Positions 19,701-27,030 of a DNA stretch of 64,000 nt are shown here, piece by piece. The position numbers and the translations under genes were made by a program. This DNA is from a virus: positions 1 to 64,000 of IMG/VR virus record IMGVR_UViG_3300017751_003243. One strand, given 5' to 3'. Each line of letters starts with the position of its first letter. Within the stretch, counting starts at the first letter, position 1. The notes under the pieces are model-generated. The model made no database searches. It was not told the DNA's origin and was given only the letters and a program-made list of their open reading frames with translations.

Positions 19701-22518
19701 AACATTTAACCTAACATGGCCAATGGATTTAAGAAAGACTCAAATAGAAGTTACTGTAGATGGTGTTGAATCATTACAAAGTGAATACACATACAGCAAC
19801 GTTGAATACTCAGATAAGTCCTATGTTAGAACCAAAGGACAAATCATGTTTGCTGAACCTCCGGCAAATAATGCTGTGATTGTTGTTAAGTATTCTAAAG
19901 AAATTACTATGCTACAAGCACAGGATAGAATTAACTTGTTCTATACTCCATCAACAGGTATGTTAGGAAATGACGTATCGCAGTTAATGGACGGTATTGA
20001 TTACGGAGGAATTGAAGTTAAGAGTTTCACGTTTGGAGCAGGTACAGGTTGGGCTAGTGATCCTTACTACACAACAACTTGGGACACTTATGATAACACA
20101 TACGAAGATGAAGTTTTTGTATTAGACGGAAGTACAAATGTATTTGCACTTGCTAAACCATTAGCGAATGGCGTAGTATATAACGTATACAAAAATGGTA
20201 TTAGAGTAGATGATCCGCAATACGATGGTTCAACAGTTCCTACAAATGTAAATGCTGTAATGCAAAGTATTACAGGAACAGGACAAACTACAGTACAGTT
20301 AGACGAAGAAAAAATTCCAACAGTAGCAAATGATGTTATTGTAATTAGAAAAGCATCAAGTGACGGTTCGTTTATTCCAGATCCAGATGGATATGATACA
20401 TTAGTACAAGGTGGTGACCTAGCTTATGCTACTGCCAAAGGTATTAGTGCAGAAGAAATTGTTATTGACGGTGACGGATTTGTTACTCCACTAACTTCAA
20501 AAGGACCTGAAGAGCTTGTTCCAGGACAAGTTTTAGATACACTAGATATTAAGGTTTATGAAAGAACTGGAGACGGTTCAAGTGTGTTACATAGTTACAA
20601 CTATTTAGGTGACGGAACTAATAAAGACTTTGATATTAATTACGTACCATTAAGTCAAAAGGACGTTTGGGTAAAAGTACATGGCACTATTTTATCACAC
20701 TCAGAGTTTACAGTTGACTATCAAAACAAAAAACTTAAATTAACAACTGCACCAGGTGACAAACAACAGGTACACATTATTACAATGAGTAACAATGGTG
20801 AGAAAATACTTGATGTTGATCAGTTTATAGGTGACGGTTCAACTGCACAGTTTGTTACAAGCATTCCATTTAAATCAACATTAAGTTTCTTCTTAACAGT
20901 TGACGGTGTAACAACAAACGTTGACATGGCAGAAACAGATGGCACTTATGCACAAAAAGGAATGTGTGTGTTTAAACTAGGTACTGCACCTCTTAACAGT
21001 ACTGTAATACAATATGCAATATTTGATAGTGCAAGTAAATCATTCTCACAGATTGCAACAGATACATTTACAGGTGACGGAACAAACAAAGAATTTGCTC
21101 TTGCACAAACTCCACTAAATCAAAAACCATTAGAACATAATGTAATTGTTAAAGTTGGAAACAAAGTATTAAATGCAGGATACAATCAACAGTTTAAAGT
21201 AACAACAGGAGTAAGAGAATATCAATTAAGAGATTATCAAATTACTCAAGCTGGTGTTGGTGCAAACCAAGTTAGAGTTTTCTTAAACGGAACAGAACTT
21301 ACACTTTCAACTGCTTGGAACTGGAATACGTTTAATGCTTCAGTAGAACTGTTCTCTGACATAGGTGTTGACGGTGATGTATTAGATGTTTATGTAATTG
21401 ACGGTGGCGAATACGCATTTGGTTTCTTAGACGGTAACGGCTTATGGGTTGAAACTCCAGGTAAAGTTTATCTTGATACTGCTCCTGCAAACAATGAAAG
21501 TGTAACTGTATATCAGTTAACAAATCATGATGTAAGACAAATTGAAAGAGAAAACTTAGACATAGTTACACGTAACCCAATTACAGTTGGTACAGATAAT
21601 TACACAGAATATCATCAACTTACAAACGGTATCATCAAGTTGCGTAAAGCGGCCATCGATGCTGAATATGTTTGGTTAGTAGTAAATGGCGCCTTGTTAA
21701 CTCCAAGTGTTGATTATTACTTACAAGATGATAAACAAACTATTAGAGTTGTAGTAGATCTTAATGCAAATGATGTAATTGAGTTGATACACTTCTCAAA
21801 CAGCACAATAGTTGGCAAGTTTGGATTTAGACAGTTTAAAGATATGCTTAATAGAACACACTTCAAACGTTTGGGTGATGATGTTGAATACACACTAGCA
21901 CAGAACTTAAACTGGTATGATACTAAAATATTTGTAACTAACGCAGACGGATTACCACAGCCAAACAGAGATAAAGGTATTCCAGGCATCATATTCATTG
22001 GCGGAGAACGTATTGAATACTATCTAAAAGAAGAAGGTGCTATTAGACAGTTACGCAGAGGTACACTAGGTACAGGTATTAAAACACTACACACAGCTGG
22101 AGCACAGGTGCTAGATCAGAGTGTGTACCAGACTGTACCGTATAAAGATGAGATGAGAACACAGACATTTACAGCAGATGGCTCAACTAGAGCTGTAACT
22201 GTAGACTTTATACCAAACAACGTAAACGAATTTGAGATTTTTGTAGGTGGACGTAGATTACGCAAGAATGCGATAAGTTCCTTCAATCCAAGCAATGATT
22301 TGGACAGTCCAGAGGGAGATATTACACTACCAGCAGAATTTAGTGTTGATGGAGTCAATCCAGTAGTAACACTAACAGACACACCAGCGATTAACACCAA
22401 GATAATGGTGGTTAGACGCATAGGTAAAAAATGGACTGATAACGGAACTCCACTAAGATTGCAAGAAAATAACATCGGAAGGTTCTTAAGAAACAAAGAG
22501 GTGGCGTTACCTAAATAA
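7798..22518 (+). CDS. Giant 4906-residue baseplate/fibre-like structural protein (gp7 position)
   Basis: One uninterrupted frame of 14.7 kb directly after gp6, the slot occupied by wedge initiator gp7 in T4 (1032 aa); gp7 equivalence rests on position only. Modules seen: a cupredoxin-like YRGQTYKFDI segment at about 200-225; aromatic carbohydrate-module-like stretches (VKNDIVNYQ at about 2195, TDDIVLYQGSFYQAK at about 2805); FG-GAP-like beta-propeller units (LVVGASESN at about 2120, LVVGAPQ at about 2175, LAVGAPEDD at about 2932); two GSGY modules (about 3492-3548 and 3851-3914); and several FxGDGT/S beta repeats between about 3960 and 4830. No signal peptide or membrane segment is apparent. 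It looks like a wedge protein fused to a long multi-domain adhesive arm. Confidence 0.75.
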   Translation: MSYDDNQNEYPLPVPGQEDKRTRTSAEHLPRYFRTSHNKKFLQGTLDQLTQPGVAEKISAYYGRRISKARKAADNYVGDVSTQRENYQLEPATVIKDELNNVTFYKDYNDLKNQIKAFNGTVDNDSKLFSQEYYAWNPNIDWDKFTNFRDYYWLENGPLSIPVVGQARGLVSTYTVTSQDNLDNKAYIFSTDGNTSNPTLKLYRGQTYKFDINTPGMPLSIKTARTLDSQYNYSVGISDSTHSTDVGIIEFEVDLLAPDTLYYVNGNDINASGLIQVYDILENTEIDVEKEIVGKKTYKMTNGYELSNGMKLDFQGTVTPAKYAEGNWYVEGVGDEIRLINEQEIEVPGTVSTNKSIPFDSESFDRAPFSNANAWAKDKDYIIQNRASPSKSQWSRYNRWFHKDVLETIALINKQPSDVNQTGRAARPIIEFDSDLKLWNFGTSAKDNVDLLDTFTTDVFSTIEGALGYNIDGVDVADGMRLLFTADPDTRVAGKIFKVKFITHNFIRQISLIEETDTDPLENETVLINDGTDYKGKMWYFNGTKWLAGQDKTAINQSPTFDLFDQSGNSFNSATIYNNSTFSGTKVFSYKKGTGTNDVVLGFPLTYRALENTGDIVFDFNLLQDSFTYQDEDNANVTANTDVGLLRRYSDRTTFTYTSGWTKGYEDSKQLVERQYIVDTQYNDFGIDVYDNSGDLNDLFVRVYVNNKRKMNGIDYTINRINRTAFVTFVTDLKVDDILVIKTKSATKKNANGVYEIASNLEHNPLNNNIDSFTLGEVNDHVLSICEMRDDFVGDFPGTGNLRDLGNLSAYGNRFVQHSGPFNLANYHITSKDANIIKSLQFAKREYGKFRKLFLQTADKLGFDGQNKIHFDLVMEKLNKDKSNDMPFYFSDMLGYTSAKRSTHVVENPSTQYYALNTAFDLTTLSNKSVNVYINGVQLIEGTDYKFESDFSGFVTITKTKVINDVIDIYEYNTTDGSYIPATPTKLGLYPKFKPEIFTDTTYQVPTKVIQGHDGSIFVAYEDFRDDLLLELEKRIYNNIKVEYDATMINIFEFIGGESRDTTFTRSARDKSLLPEFIEWNNAVGSPDYADNSFWSRTNSFTFNYSNTNSPSGKQNAGYWRAIYKEAYDTDRPHTHPWEILGYSEEPTWWQTVYGAAPYTSENKILWQDIEKGAYRIPNEPVTYNSKYARANITKHIPVDDGGELLSPLDSNYAKDYISNRTQQTFVFGDQAPTETAWRRSSEYPFALMIAWLLNQPTKILGLGYDRSRIKRNPAKEVIYSETNKRLRLEDVVFPNTTSDTIRVQTAGLVNYVHDYMNSRTVKYYKNYQTDLKNVTNQLGLKIGGFTDKSKFKLILDSRTPFNEGNVFVPEENYQIFLNKSSVIDLVPYSGVIIEKVQGGFVIRGYNYNNPYFKYYSPISLADDPVVRVGGVSADFVTWTEGQSYSPGLIVEFGGRYFMTESQHIAAESFDQTKFVAMPELPVEGGRTAVFHRQWNEGINDEPLELAYGTQLQTIQQVVDFLLGYERYLKVQGFVFENYNTDINEVEDWRLSAKEYMFWTTQNWAEKSVITLSAGANKICYYKKYHVADDIFDNFYGYNLFKADGKKLIPAYASVYRDNDNRIEITTKNTPDGIFSVKLPLVQTEHVVLLDNTTVFKDYIYDLEPGYRQSRIKVMGYRTDKWTGGFNIPGFIYDNAKVTEWAEWTDYAVGDTVKHKEFYYVAKVKIPGQLNFDAKQWERLDKRPEPGLMANFDYKAKQFEDFYDLDTDNFDTSQQRVAQHLIGYQKRKYLENIINDDVSQYKFYQGFIQDKGTKNSLTKLFDALSNTDADSVEFHEEWALRLGQIGAAQSFDEVEYKLDEAKFRLSPQPVALVDSVTGTETDLIYRQRPFETYLKPDGYNHKPFPTKYKDVDYIQTAGYVNPSDVKTQVANYDAILNIAITTLNVGDYIWTGTNKTNDWDVFKYLRTEDKVIKLTKNSTTDEVEVKLNNQARYVKDDIIGLVDVTDNERFYKVLRSELDTVFCTENGKTTDVDPATGFVTNFTSVRVADLEAANTKLINSEIKVGETIWVDDDSSSKWVVIKNNPVHSQHQVISNVETSDITTNFGKVIACDERNSTLVVGASESNKVYIYNRTNDGGQYIHAQTLDAPTGIYTGDGKFGTGLALSRDSKWLVVGAPQASNVKTKFAGSFTGAQSYVKNDIVNYQENFWEAQFPIAQAQGTLTFNSFYDTATVAEASWNGSNYPEVVYAVRGNYHFNVPTDHMLIRAPLSQYEATAAGDTIVLNWDQYSQNYPAGILPFGSNGPGVAQFEGSKTIASKVDAILYFDNMLRTPNVGDTISTTTAIGTVDYIHVENVNQATIYIKDMNGEFTDSGSATLGTQNMGTYVALNPLNSGATFGGWWKVTGLTSFTSSVKSVTTPQFVVQDIITQSESKSPEVYYNTMDDVYALNQVSDPTKGGKLGHLSFYNKQGMPDLSPYWFFRANKAWTDTLNTGDTFKMYVNKVRNSLNTVFDPATLGINTNYINQALGHEVYDLWDGYVDVTFTNFDNQGNAFIPQIGQTIIDQNTNATGEVVYVQEQLLDCRVYVKNRSGTFSFGNLHSATSTIAIKDGVSAGIDRLSGRLDNMDMSSSLTGKLVVVRFTDSTQLPVTTPTFRNEVEIQVYNDRTVNGVARTPNYPNPLNKDWKQVSALKTDSTGSASSFTNEGVYFVYEKMGTGLYSYQHGYTNPQRASNRNLGTQIELCKSNTITDFYRLYVSAPGNLDVSNSGRIHFVNHGTDADGTVYEWGRSKNLFFRGEYDVAQTYYTDDIVLYQGSFYQAKTNLTPGAFVLTYWTLLANNIDYIGYVPNDTGLSVSDDSTFDKGNLIQYAHPFSISKYGDVLATVADFNNSDPKIIIYRINNGHYEFSQMLPAPTVGIKYGSAISLNDTGDMLAVGAPEDDTRSDNNGKVFVYTSVGGVFSQTQTLYSPENDVAERFGAAIDFEGNDLIVSSKGGDLVTSTTFDVLSTTFDNNLTQFESVNTDSGQVFMYQKVQNKLLYAEKFNYKNASVERFGEYLLFNENHVYVPMPELSVRDMEDSSTWNNYIGTLLDYKRDREALPWQTLHTPTDQVDLTKFKGVFIYTMGPNPIAQKIDYIDPIQGKIAGAAEEELTFKTHYDPAVYTNGTNTPNTVIDPENYWNNANVGRLWWDISTAKFVNPYQGNIIYNTANWNKLFTGASIDVYEWVESTLTPTQWNETADTEEGLVKGISGTAKDVNTFVQVQVYNEISKGFSNKYYYWVKNTKVIPDLEWRKTSAYDVAQLITDPMAMGQKFVALYSNNKFGLYNCESLVSGPDNAINFRYWTIDNKEINIHNQYQLMSEGLGTSKPNADIERKWYDSLIGVDTNERPVPDTILSEKQKYGILDRPRQGMFKNRVEALKQVVERANTTLKANLIVDELNLSAFLSKDPTPTLLSKQFDKSVTTNAELQFVGVSNVIPAVLTPVFVNGKLERVDIANGGKGYVTVPTYEFGLVGNGSGAEITITMNTAGTITNVAVKNAGSGYPSTTTLSVRKYSVLVAVDETVSNKWAIYAYNNTTKLWERTSSSSYDTTKWWSYTDWYDIGYSEFTDINFLVDYSYELESLTDTVGDIVKISTIGSGGWLLLEKISDIGTDYTTKYKTVGRQNGTIALSRALYDPASSNIGYDGLSYDTSFYDDQPTLELRKILTALRDDIFINDLAVHYNELFFASLRYAFSEQPMVDWAFKTSFLKAKHNAGDLTQKITFQNDSLPSYEDFVEEAKPYKTKIREYISSYTKTDPTATGVTDFDIPPAYSIDDGKIVPSSLKVKDDLIYGQDANIVDYPNKYWAENVGFEVLTVNIKNGGTGYLDVPVIKFTGGGGSGATATATLGTGGAIKYITVTNPGSGYLSAPTVSINGTQSTGSVAAVVSAQLGNSKVRALHHVSKFDRVTGTFLITTLSQTENFTGTGSKTTFNLTWPMDLRKTQIEVTVDGVESLQSEYTYSNVEYSDKSYVRTKGQIMFAEPPANNAVIVVKYSKEITMLQAQDRINLFYTPSTGMLGNDVSQLMDGIDYGGIEVKSFTFGAGTGWASDPYYTTTWDTYDNTYEDEVFVLDGSTNVFALAKPLANGVVYNVYKNGIRVDDPQYDGSTVPTNVNAVMQSITGTGQTTVQLDEEKIPTVANDVIVIRKASSDGSFIPDPDGYDTLVQGGDLAYATAKGISAEEIVIDGDGFVTPLTSKGPEELVPGQVLDTLDIKVYERTGDGSSVLHSYNYLGDGTNKDFDINYVPLSQKDVWVKVHGTILSHSEFTVDYQNKKLKLTTAPGDKQQVHIITMSNNGEKILDVDQFIGDGSTAQFVTSIPFKSTLSFFLTVDGVTTNVDMAETDGTYAQKGMCVFKLGTAPLNSTVIQYAIFDSASKSFSQIATDTFTGDGTNKEFALAQTPLNQKPLEHNVIVKVGNKVLNAGYNQQFKVTTGVREYQLRDYQITQAGVGANQVRVFLNGTELTLSTAWNWNTFNASVELFSDIGVDGDVLDVYVIDGGEYAFGFLDGNGLWVETPGKVYLDTAPANNESVTVYQLTNHDVRQIERENLDIVTRNPITVGTDNYTEYHQLTNGIIKLRKAAIDAEYVWLVVNGALLTPSVDYYLQDDKQTIRVVVDLNANDVIELIHFSNSTIVGKFGFRQFKDMLNRTHFKRLGDDVEYTLAQNLNWYDTKIFVTNADGLPQPNRDKGIPGIIFIGGERIEYYLKEEGAIRQLRRGTLGTGIKTLHTAGAQVLDQSVYQTVPYKDEMRTQTFTADGSTRAVTVDFIPNNVNEFEIFVGGRRLRKNAISSFNPSNDLDSPEGDITLPAEFSVDGVNPVVTLTDTPAINTKIMVVRRIGKKWTDNGTPLRLQENNIGRFLRNKEVALPK
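18271..18447 (+). repeat. First GSGY beta module inside the giant gene
   Basis: Encodes two half-units of the form (I/V)xNGGxGYxxxP ... VKNAGSGYPS. It is closely matched by the segment at 19348-19542, suggesting internal duplication about 1 kb apart. Confidence 0.7.
19348..19542 (+). repeat. Second GSGY beta module inside the giant gene
   Basis: Encodes IKNGGTGYLDVP ... VTNPGSGYLSAP, with the same arrangement as the module at 18271-18447 and a glycine-rich GGGGSGATAT centre. Confidence 0.7.
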
Positions 22519-22521
22519 ATA
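22514..22521 (+). promoter_or_regulatory. Late-promoter-like element AATAAATA
   Basis: It overlaps the stop codon of the giant gene. A start five bases downstream would be at 22527, giving a 13-base leader with the ribosome-binding sequence TAGGA before the ATG at 22540. It is identical to the octamer upstream of gp6. Confidence 0.6.
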
Positions 22522-22539
22522 CACTTGTAGGATATAAAC

Positions 22540-23154
22540 ATGACAGACAATTTTAAAGACAATTCAGGAGTTCTTTTGCAAGGACACATAAAGATACATA
22601 ACCCAGAAAGCGGTGAAATCTTTGTGGATAAGCGAAATGCTATCCACTATGAGAATATGAGTATTTCACTAGCAGAAAGTTTAGCTAACCAAGGGCAAGG
22701 AATGATATATTCCATGAACTTTGGTAATGGTGGAACATCAGTTGATCCAACTGGTATTATTACATACCTTTCACCAAATAGCACAGGAACAAATGCTAGT
22801 TTGTACAACCAAACATACACTAAAGTAATTGATGACAATTCAATCAACAACACAGATCCTACAAGAAATAAGATTGAAACTCGTCATGTTAGTGGTACAA
22901 ATTACACAGATATTATTGCAACTTGTTTACTAGACTACGGTGAACCTTCAGGACAAGATGCATTGGATAACGCAACAAGTTCAGACAGCTTATATGTATT
23001 TGATGAGCTAGGACTAGTAAGTTATGCAACAAGTGGTACAGGTAGATTATTAACACACGTAATATTCCACCCAGTACAAAAAAGTTTAAACAGACTAATC
23101 CAGATTGATTATACAGTTAGAGTACAATCATTAACTGGTTTTAACGAGGCGTAA
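22540..23154 (+). CDS. Small virion structural protein, unknown role
   Basis: A 204-residue protein between the giant baseplate-like gene and the fibre genes. It has no signal peptide. The sequence is rich in Asn, Thr and Ser with many short beta-prone segments, and its early part (LLQGHIKIHNPESGEIFVDKR) looks like a beta-stranded virion module. I do not recognise it as T4 gp8 or any other T4 protein. Location in the structural operon, its own late-type promoter and immediate coupling to the fibre gene 3 bases downstream support a baseplate or fibre-attachment role, but that is inference. Confidence 0.55.
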   Translation: MTDNFKDNSGVLLQGHIKIHNPESGEIFVDKRNAIHYENMSISLAESLANQGQGMIYSMNFGNGGTSVDPTGIITYLSPNSTGTNASLYNQTYTKVIDDNSINNTDPTRNKIETRHVSGTNYTDIIATCLLDYGEPSGQDALDNATSSDSLYVFDELGLVSYATSGTGRLLTHVIFHPVQKSLNRLIQIDYTVRVQSLTGFNEA

Positions 23155-23157
23155 TAG

Positions 23158-25185
23158 ATGGCATATACAGTTAACCATACAGACGTTGCTAACAAGGGTA
23201 GCATAACGGTTGAAGATAATACAATCAACCAACAGACGTCGTTGTCACTGCCAGGCAGAAATACAACTGCTTATGGTACTGCTATTGCTGAAAACTTTTT
23301 ACACCTATTAGAAAATTTTGCAAACACAACTGCACCAAACAATCCTACAGAAGGACAGTTATGGTATGATAATACAGCAGGTGTTGATCAATTAAAATTA
23401 TATGATGGTACTACTTGGATTAGTGCATCAGGATTAAAGAAAGCTACAACGGCACCAGGTGCGGCACAATCAGTTACAGGCGACCTTTGGGTTGATACTG
23501 ATAACCAACAACTATACTTGTACACAGGTTCAGGTTGGGTATTAGTAGGTCCAACATTTAGTGATGGACTGTCAACAGGTGTTAAGCCTGAATCAATAGT
23601 TGGAACAAACAATGTAAGTTATACTTGTTTGGTTATAGAAATTAGTGCCAAGACATTAGCAATTTATTCAACAGCGGCATTTACACCTAAGACAACCATT
23701 GCAGGATTTACAACAATCAATCCTGGCTTTAATTTAAGTTCAGCAGATATTACAGGTGCAGGTGCAGGAAAATATTACGGAACTGCGGAAAAGGCAGAAG
23801 CATTAGTTATTAATAACGAAAGCATACCTGCAACAAACTTTATGCGTAACGACAGTACTTCACAAAGTTTATATCCGATAACAGTTAAAAACAATGGTGG
23901 TATTACAGTTGGTGCTTCAAGTTTCTTTACAATGGGAGTTGAAGGACAAGCGGGTATTATTAGTCACCAAACTTCAGGATCAAACATTGACGTAAGAGTA
24001 AACAACAACGGTTCAGCAACGACTGTAATGAGAATTGACTCAACTGCTAAAGTTGGTATTAATAATTTAAGTCCGGATCAAGCATTAGACGTTACAGGAA
24101 ACATACAACTTTCAAACTCATTATTGGTTGACGGTACTACAGATGCTTCTACTATATCAACAGGAAGTATTATTACTAAAGGTGGTGTTGGTATTGCTAA
24201 GAAACTATTTGTTGGCAGTGATACAAACCTTTCAGGACTTACAACTACAGCAAACATTGTACCAAACGCAAATACATCACGTAACTTAGGTACAGCTAAC
24301 GAACAATGGTTAAACGTTTATGCACAGAACCTTATAGGTAACTTAACAGGTAACGTTACAGGAACAGTTTCAGGACGTTCTGGATCAACAGACAAACTTG
24401 CAAGTTCAACAACATTCCAAATGAATGGTGATGTAACTGCACCGTCATTTACATTTGACGGACAAGATGCAAGTAGCAAAACATTTACAACAACGATTTC
24501 AAATACATTTGTTGCTAATAAAACAGAAGTTTCTAGTTCATTATCAACAGACGAAATATTATTAAACAGAGTAACAGGCGATACTGGTGTTTATAAAGTT
24601 TCAAGAACTAATTTGTTTAAAGCAATTCCTACATTACCGATTGGAATGATATCACCATTTGGTGGCGATACTGCTCCAGTTGATTGGGTATTATGTTACG
24701 GACAAGAAGTAACTATTGCAACATATCAAAACTTGTTTAACGTGATTGGCTACAACTTTAAAGATCAATCATTGGTAGCGGCAGGTAAATTTGCATTACC
24801 TGATTTAAGAGGTAGATTCCCACTAGGTAAAGATAACATGGGTGGCGGATCAGCAAACGTTGTAACATCAGCGGCGGCCGACACAATGGGAAGTGTTGAA
24901 GGACAACAGAACCAAACTATTGCAATTAATAATTTACCAGAACACGAACACGATTTAAGAGGACCAAGTGGAGATCAGTACTATACTTTAAGAGATGTAA
25001 CAGGTACTCCAAACGATGCACAGGGTATTCAATACGATGCTCCGACAGGCACAGGTGCAGGTCAGGCATATCCTACTTCAGGTGGTGTGTTAACAAACAA
25101 CGCATTGGGAACAGCTATAGATGTTATGAACCCATACATGACTGTTAACTATATTATCTATGCCGGGGAGAATACAGCGATATGA
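23158..25185 (+). CDS. Tail fibre with C-terminal phage collar domain (fibre paralog 1)
   Basis: Residues about 1-140 form a module shared with the two following genes: (G)RNxxxYG ... ENFLHLLENFA ... GQLWYD ... LYDGTTW ... GDLWVD ... VLVGP. The middle has fibre-type beta repeats, including KVGINNLSPDQALDVTGNI at about 299. The C-terminal ~180 residues are a phage tail collar domain: PIGMISPFGGDTAPVDWVLCYG at about 495, ALPDLRGRFPLGKD at about 547, and the His-rich LPEHEHD at about 595, which in T4 gp12 and gp37 relatives holds metal ions in the trimer tip. This is probably a short or long tail fibre that touches the host receptor. Its stop overlaps the start of the next gene by 4 bases. Confidence 0.85.
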   Translation: MAYTVNHTDVANKGSITVEDNTINQQTSLSLPGRNTTAYGTAIAENFLHLLENFANTTAPNNPTEGQLWYDNTAGVDQLKLYDGTTWISASGLKKATTAPGAAQSVTGDLWVDTDNQQLYLYTGSGWVLVGPTFSDGLSTGVKPESIVGTNNVSYTCLVIEISAKTLAIYSTAAFTPKTTIAGFTTINPGFNLSSADITGAGAGKYYGTAEKAEALVINNESIPATNFMRNDSTSQSLYPITVKNNGGITVGASSFFTMGVEGQAGIISHQTSGSNIDVRVNNNGSATTVMRIDSTAKVGINNLSPDQALDVTGNIQLSNSLLVDGTTDASTISTGSIITKGGVGIAKKLFVGSDTNLSGLTTTANIVPNANTSRNLGTANEQWLNVYAQNLIGNLTGNVTGTVSGRSGSTDKLASSTTFQMNGDVTAPSFTFDGQDASSKTFTTTISNTFVANKTEVSSSLSTDEILLNRVTGDTGVYKVSRTNLFKAIPTLPIGMISPFGGDTAPVDWVLCYGQEVTIATYQNLFNVIGYNFKDQSLVAAGKFALPDLRGRFPLGKDNMGGGSANVVTSAAADTMGSVEGQQNQTIAINNLPEHEHDLRGPSGDQYYTLRDVTGTPNDAQGIQYDAPTGTGAGQAYPTSGGVLTNNALGTAIDVMNPYMTVNYIIYAGENTAI

Positions 25186-26999
25186 GTTATAAACTAAACA
25201 AAACTGACGGCACGTTACTCGTAGATCTAGTTGATGGACAATTAGATACTACAACGTCAAGCATTGGTCTTATTGGAAAAAACTATTCAGGATTTGGTGA
25301 AACACTAAACGAAAATCAAATCAAGATGTTAGAAAACTTTGCTTCTACATCAGCACCAACAGTTCCGTTAATTGGACAGTTATGGTATGATAAAACACAA
25401 GGTAGAATAAAAGTTTATGACGGAACATCATTTAGAGAAAGTGGCGGACCTATTGTTGCTACGGCACAACCGGCAACACTTGTAAGTGGTGACCTTTGGT
25501 TAGACAGTTTAAAGAATCAATTATATTTTTATGATGGTACAGACTTAGAATTAGCTGGACCTATATACTCTGCACAACAAGGCAAGACAGGGTTTGAAAC
25601 ATTTACAGCATTAGATACACAAAACAACAGCAAGGTGGTTGCAAAATTATTCATAGGCGGAGCACTTAACGGTGTATGGTCAAATGAAGAATTTACTCCA
25701 GCAGTAGGTTATACTATTGCAGGATTGACTGGAACAATCAAAAAAGGATTTACTCCAATTGATGCATCATCAACGGGAACTGTTTTCAGAGGCGTATCAA
25801 ATGCCGCACTAAACTTAATTAACGCCGCAGGTGTTGAAAAGAGTGCATCACAGTTTTTACCAGCTGACTCAAACGGTACCACAACAGGTGCATTAACAGT
25901 TAGTAACAGTGGCGGGGTTACAATAGGACCTGCACAAAACAATATTATGAAAATTATTGGTACTTCATTTGTAACTGAAAACCAATTATCCAATCATGAC
26001 TGGAAAGTTAGAGTTAGACAACCAACTGGATACCTTGATGCTATCGTAGTTGATACATCAGAATCACACGTAGGATTGTTTAAAACTTCTCCACAGTATA
26101 CTTTACACGTGGGCGGAGATGCTAAAATTGATGGCGACTTAATCATTGGTGGTACAAGTTTAGCAGTAGAAACAACAGTTTTAAGAGTTGAAGACAAGAA
26201 CATTGAACTTGCTATACAATCAGATAGTTCAACAGGTAACAATGCCGCGGTAGACGGTGGTGGTATTATTCTTAAATCTTCAGACTTAGATAAAGAATTT
26301 TTATGGCGTAATACTGAACAGGCTTGGACATCAAGTGAAAACATTGACTTGGCAGTAACTAAAGGTTACAAGGTTAATGGAAACGAAGTATTAAACGAAA
26401 CAGCATTAGGATCAACTGTAACATCAGCATTAGGCTTGACACAGGTAGGTACATTATCTACACTATCAGTTGACAACGTAACAATTAATAACTATGCAAT
26501 ATCTACATCAGGTAGCGGTTTGCAAATAACAAGTGATGGTTCAATTACTATTACTAATAACCAAAAAATTACAGGATTAGCTGAACCTACAACTAATACT
26601 GATGCCGCAACTAAATTTTATGTAGATGATTCACTAGATAATGAGCCAGTTATTGTACCATTGGATATTACAGGGTTAAGTAATGCCAATATTGCTACAA
26701 TTATTGAGGACATTTATCCGGCGGCAACTAAAAAGACAGGATCATATGCGTATGTTCCAACAAGCACATTAACTGGAGCAACAGTTAGTGGAATTGATGT
26801 AAACACGGTTGCAAGTAAATCATTCATTGCTGTAGACTCAAATGGTGTACAGAATGAAAGTGTTTTACAGGATATTGCGTTTAGTAATGCTTCAGGTACT
26901 GTTAATGCTTCAGTGGCTAGAGGTTTAAAAAGATTCAAGGTTCAAGCTGGATCTTGGGTGTTTGACACTGATCTAGGTAGCAGTGGCGGACTATGGTAA
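25182..26999 (+). CDS. Tail fibre-like protein (fibre paralog 2)
   Basis: The N-terminal ~130 residues repeat the attachment module of the neighbouring fibre genes (GKNYSGFGE, MLENFAST, GQLWYD, VYDGTSF, SGDLWLD). The middle contains GLFKTSPQYTLHVGGDAKIDG at about 298-320, a repeat type common in phage fibre shafts. About residues 464-485 read ITGLAEPTTNTDAATKFYVDD, a linker found in many tail fibres. There is no collar domain; the C-terminal 120 residues differ from both sister proteins and end in LGSSGGLW. It is probably a separate fibre or fibre subunit docked through the same N-terminal site. Confidence 0.78.
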   Translation: MSYKLNKTDGTLLVDLVDGQLDTTTSSIGLIGKNYSGFGETLNENQIKMLENFASTSAPTVPLIGQLWYDKTQGRIKVYDGTSFRESGGPIVATAQPATLVSGDLWLDSLKNQLYFYDGTDLELAGPIYSAQQGKTGFETFTALDTQNNSKVVAKLFIGGALNGVWSNEEFTPAVGYTIAGLTGTIKKGFTPIDASSTGTVFRGVSNAALNLINAAGVEKSASQFLPADSNGTTTGALTVSNSGGVTIGPAQNNIMKIIGTSFVTENQLSNHDWKVRVRQPTGYLDAIVVDTSESHVGLFKTSPQYTLHVGGDAKIDGDLIIGGTSLAVETTVLRVEDKNIELAIQSDSSTGNNAAVDGGGIILKSSDLDKEFLWRNTEQAWTSSENIDLAVTKGYKVNGNEVLNETALGSTVTSALGLTQVGTLSTLSVDNVTINNYAISTSGSGLQITSDGSITITNNQKITGLAEPTTNTDAATKFYVDDSLDNEPVIVPLDITGLSNANIATIIEDIYPAATKKTGSYAYVPTSTLTGATVSGIDVNTVASKSFIAVDSNGVQNESVLQDIAFSNASGTVNASVARGLKRFKVQAGSWVFDTDLGSSGGLW

Positions 27000-27001
27000 A
27001 A

Positions 27002-27009
27002 GATAAATA
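27002..27009 (+). promoter_or_regulatory. Late-promoter-like element GATAAATA
   Basis: It lies in the 31-base gap before the third fibre gene. The predicted start is A at 27015, leaving a 16-base leader with the strong ribosome-binding sequence AGGGG ahead of the ATG at 27031. Confidence 0.65.
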
Positions 27010-27030
27010 ACATTATAGGGGTTTATAACA

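Noticed and set aside
22116-22589. Long minus-strand open frame (157 codons) opposite the end of the giant gene
   Set aside because: It is antisense to a well-supported coding region, has no ribosome-binding site or family motif, and its composition is that of a reverse-complement shadow.
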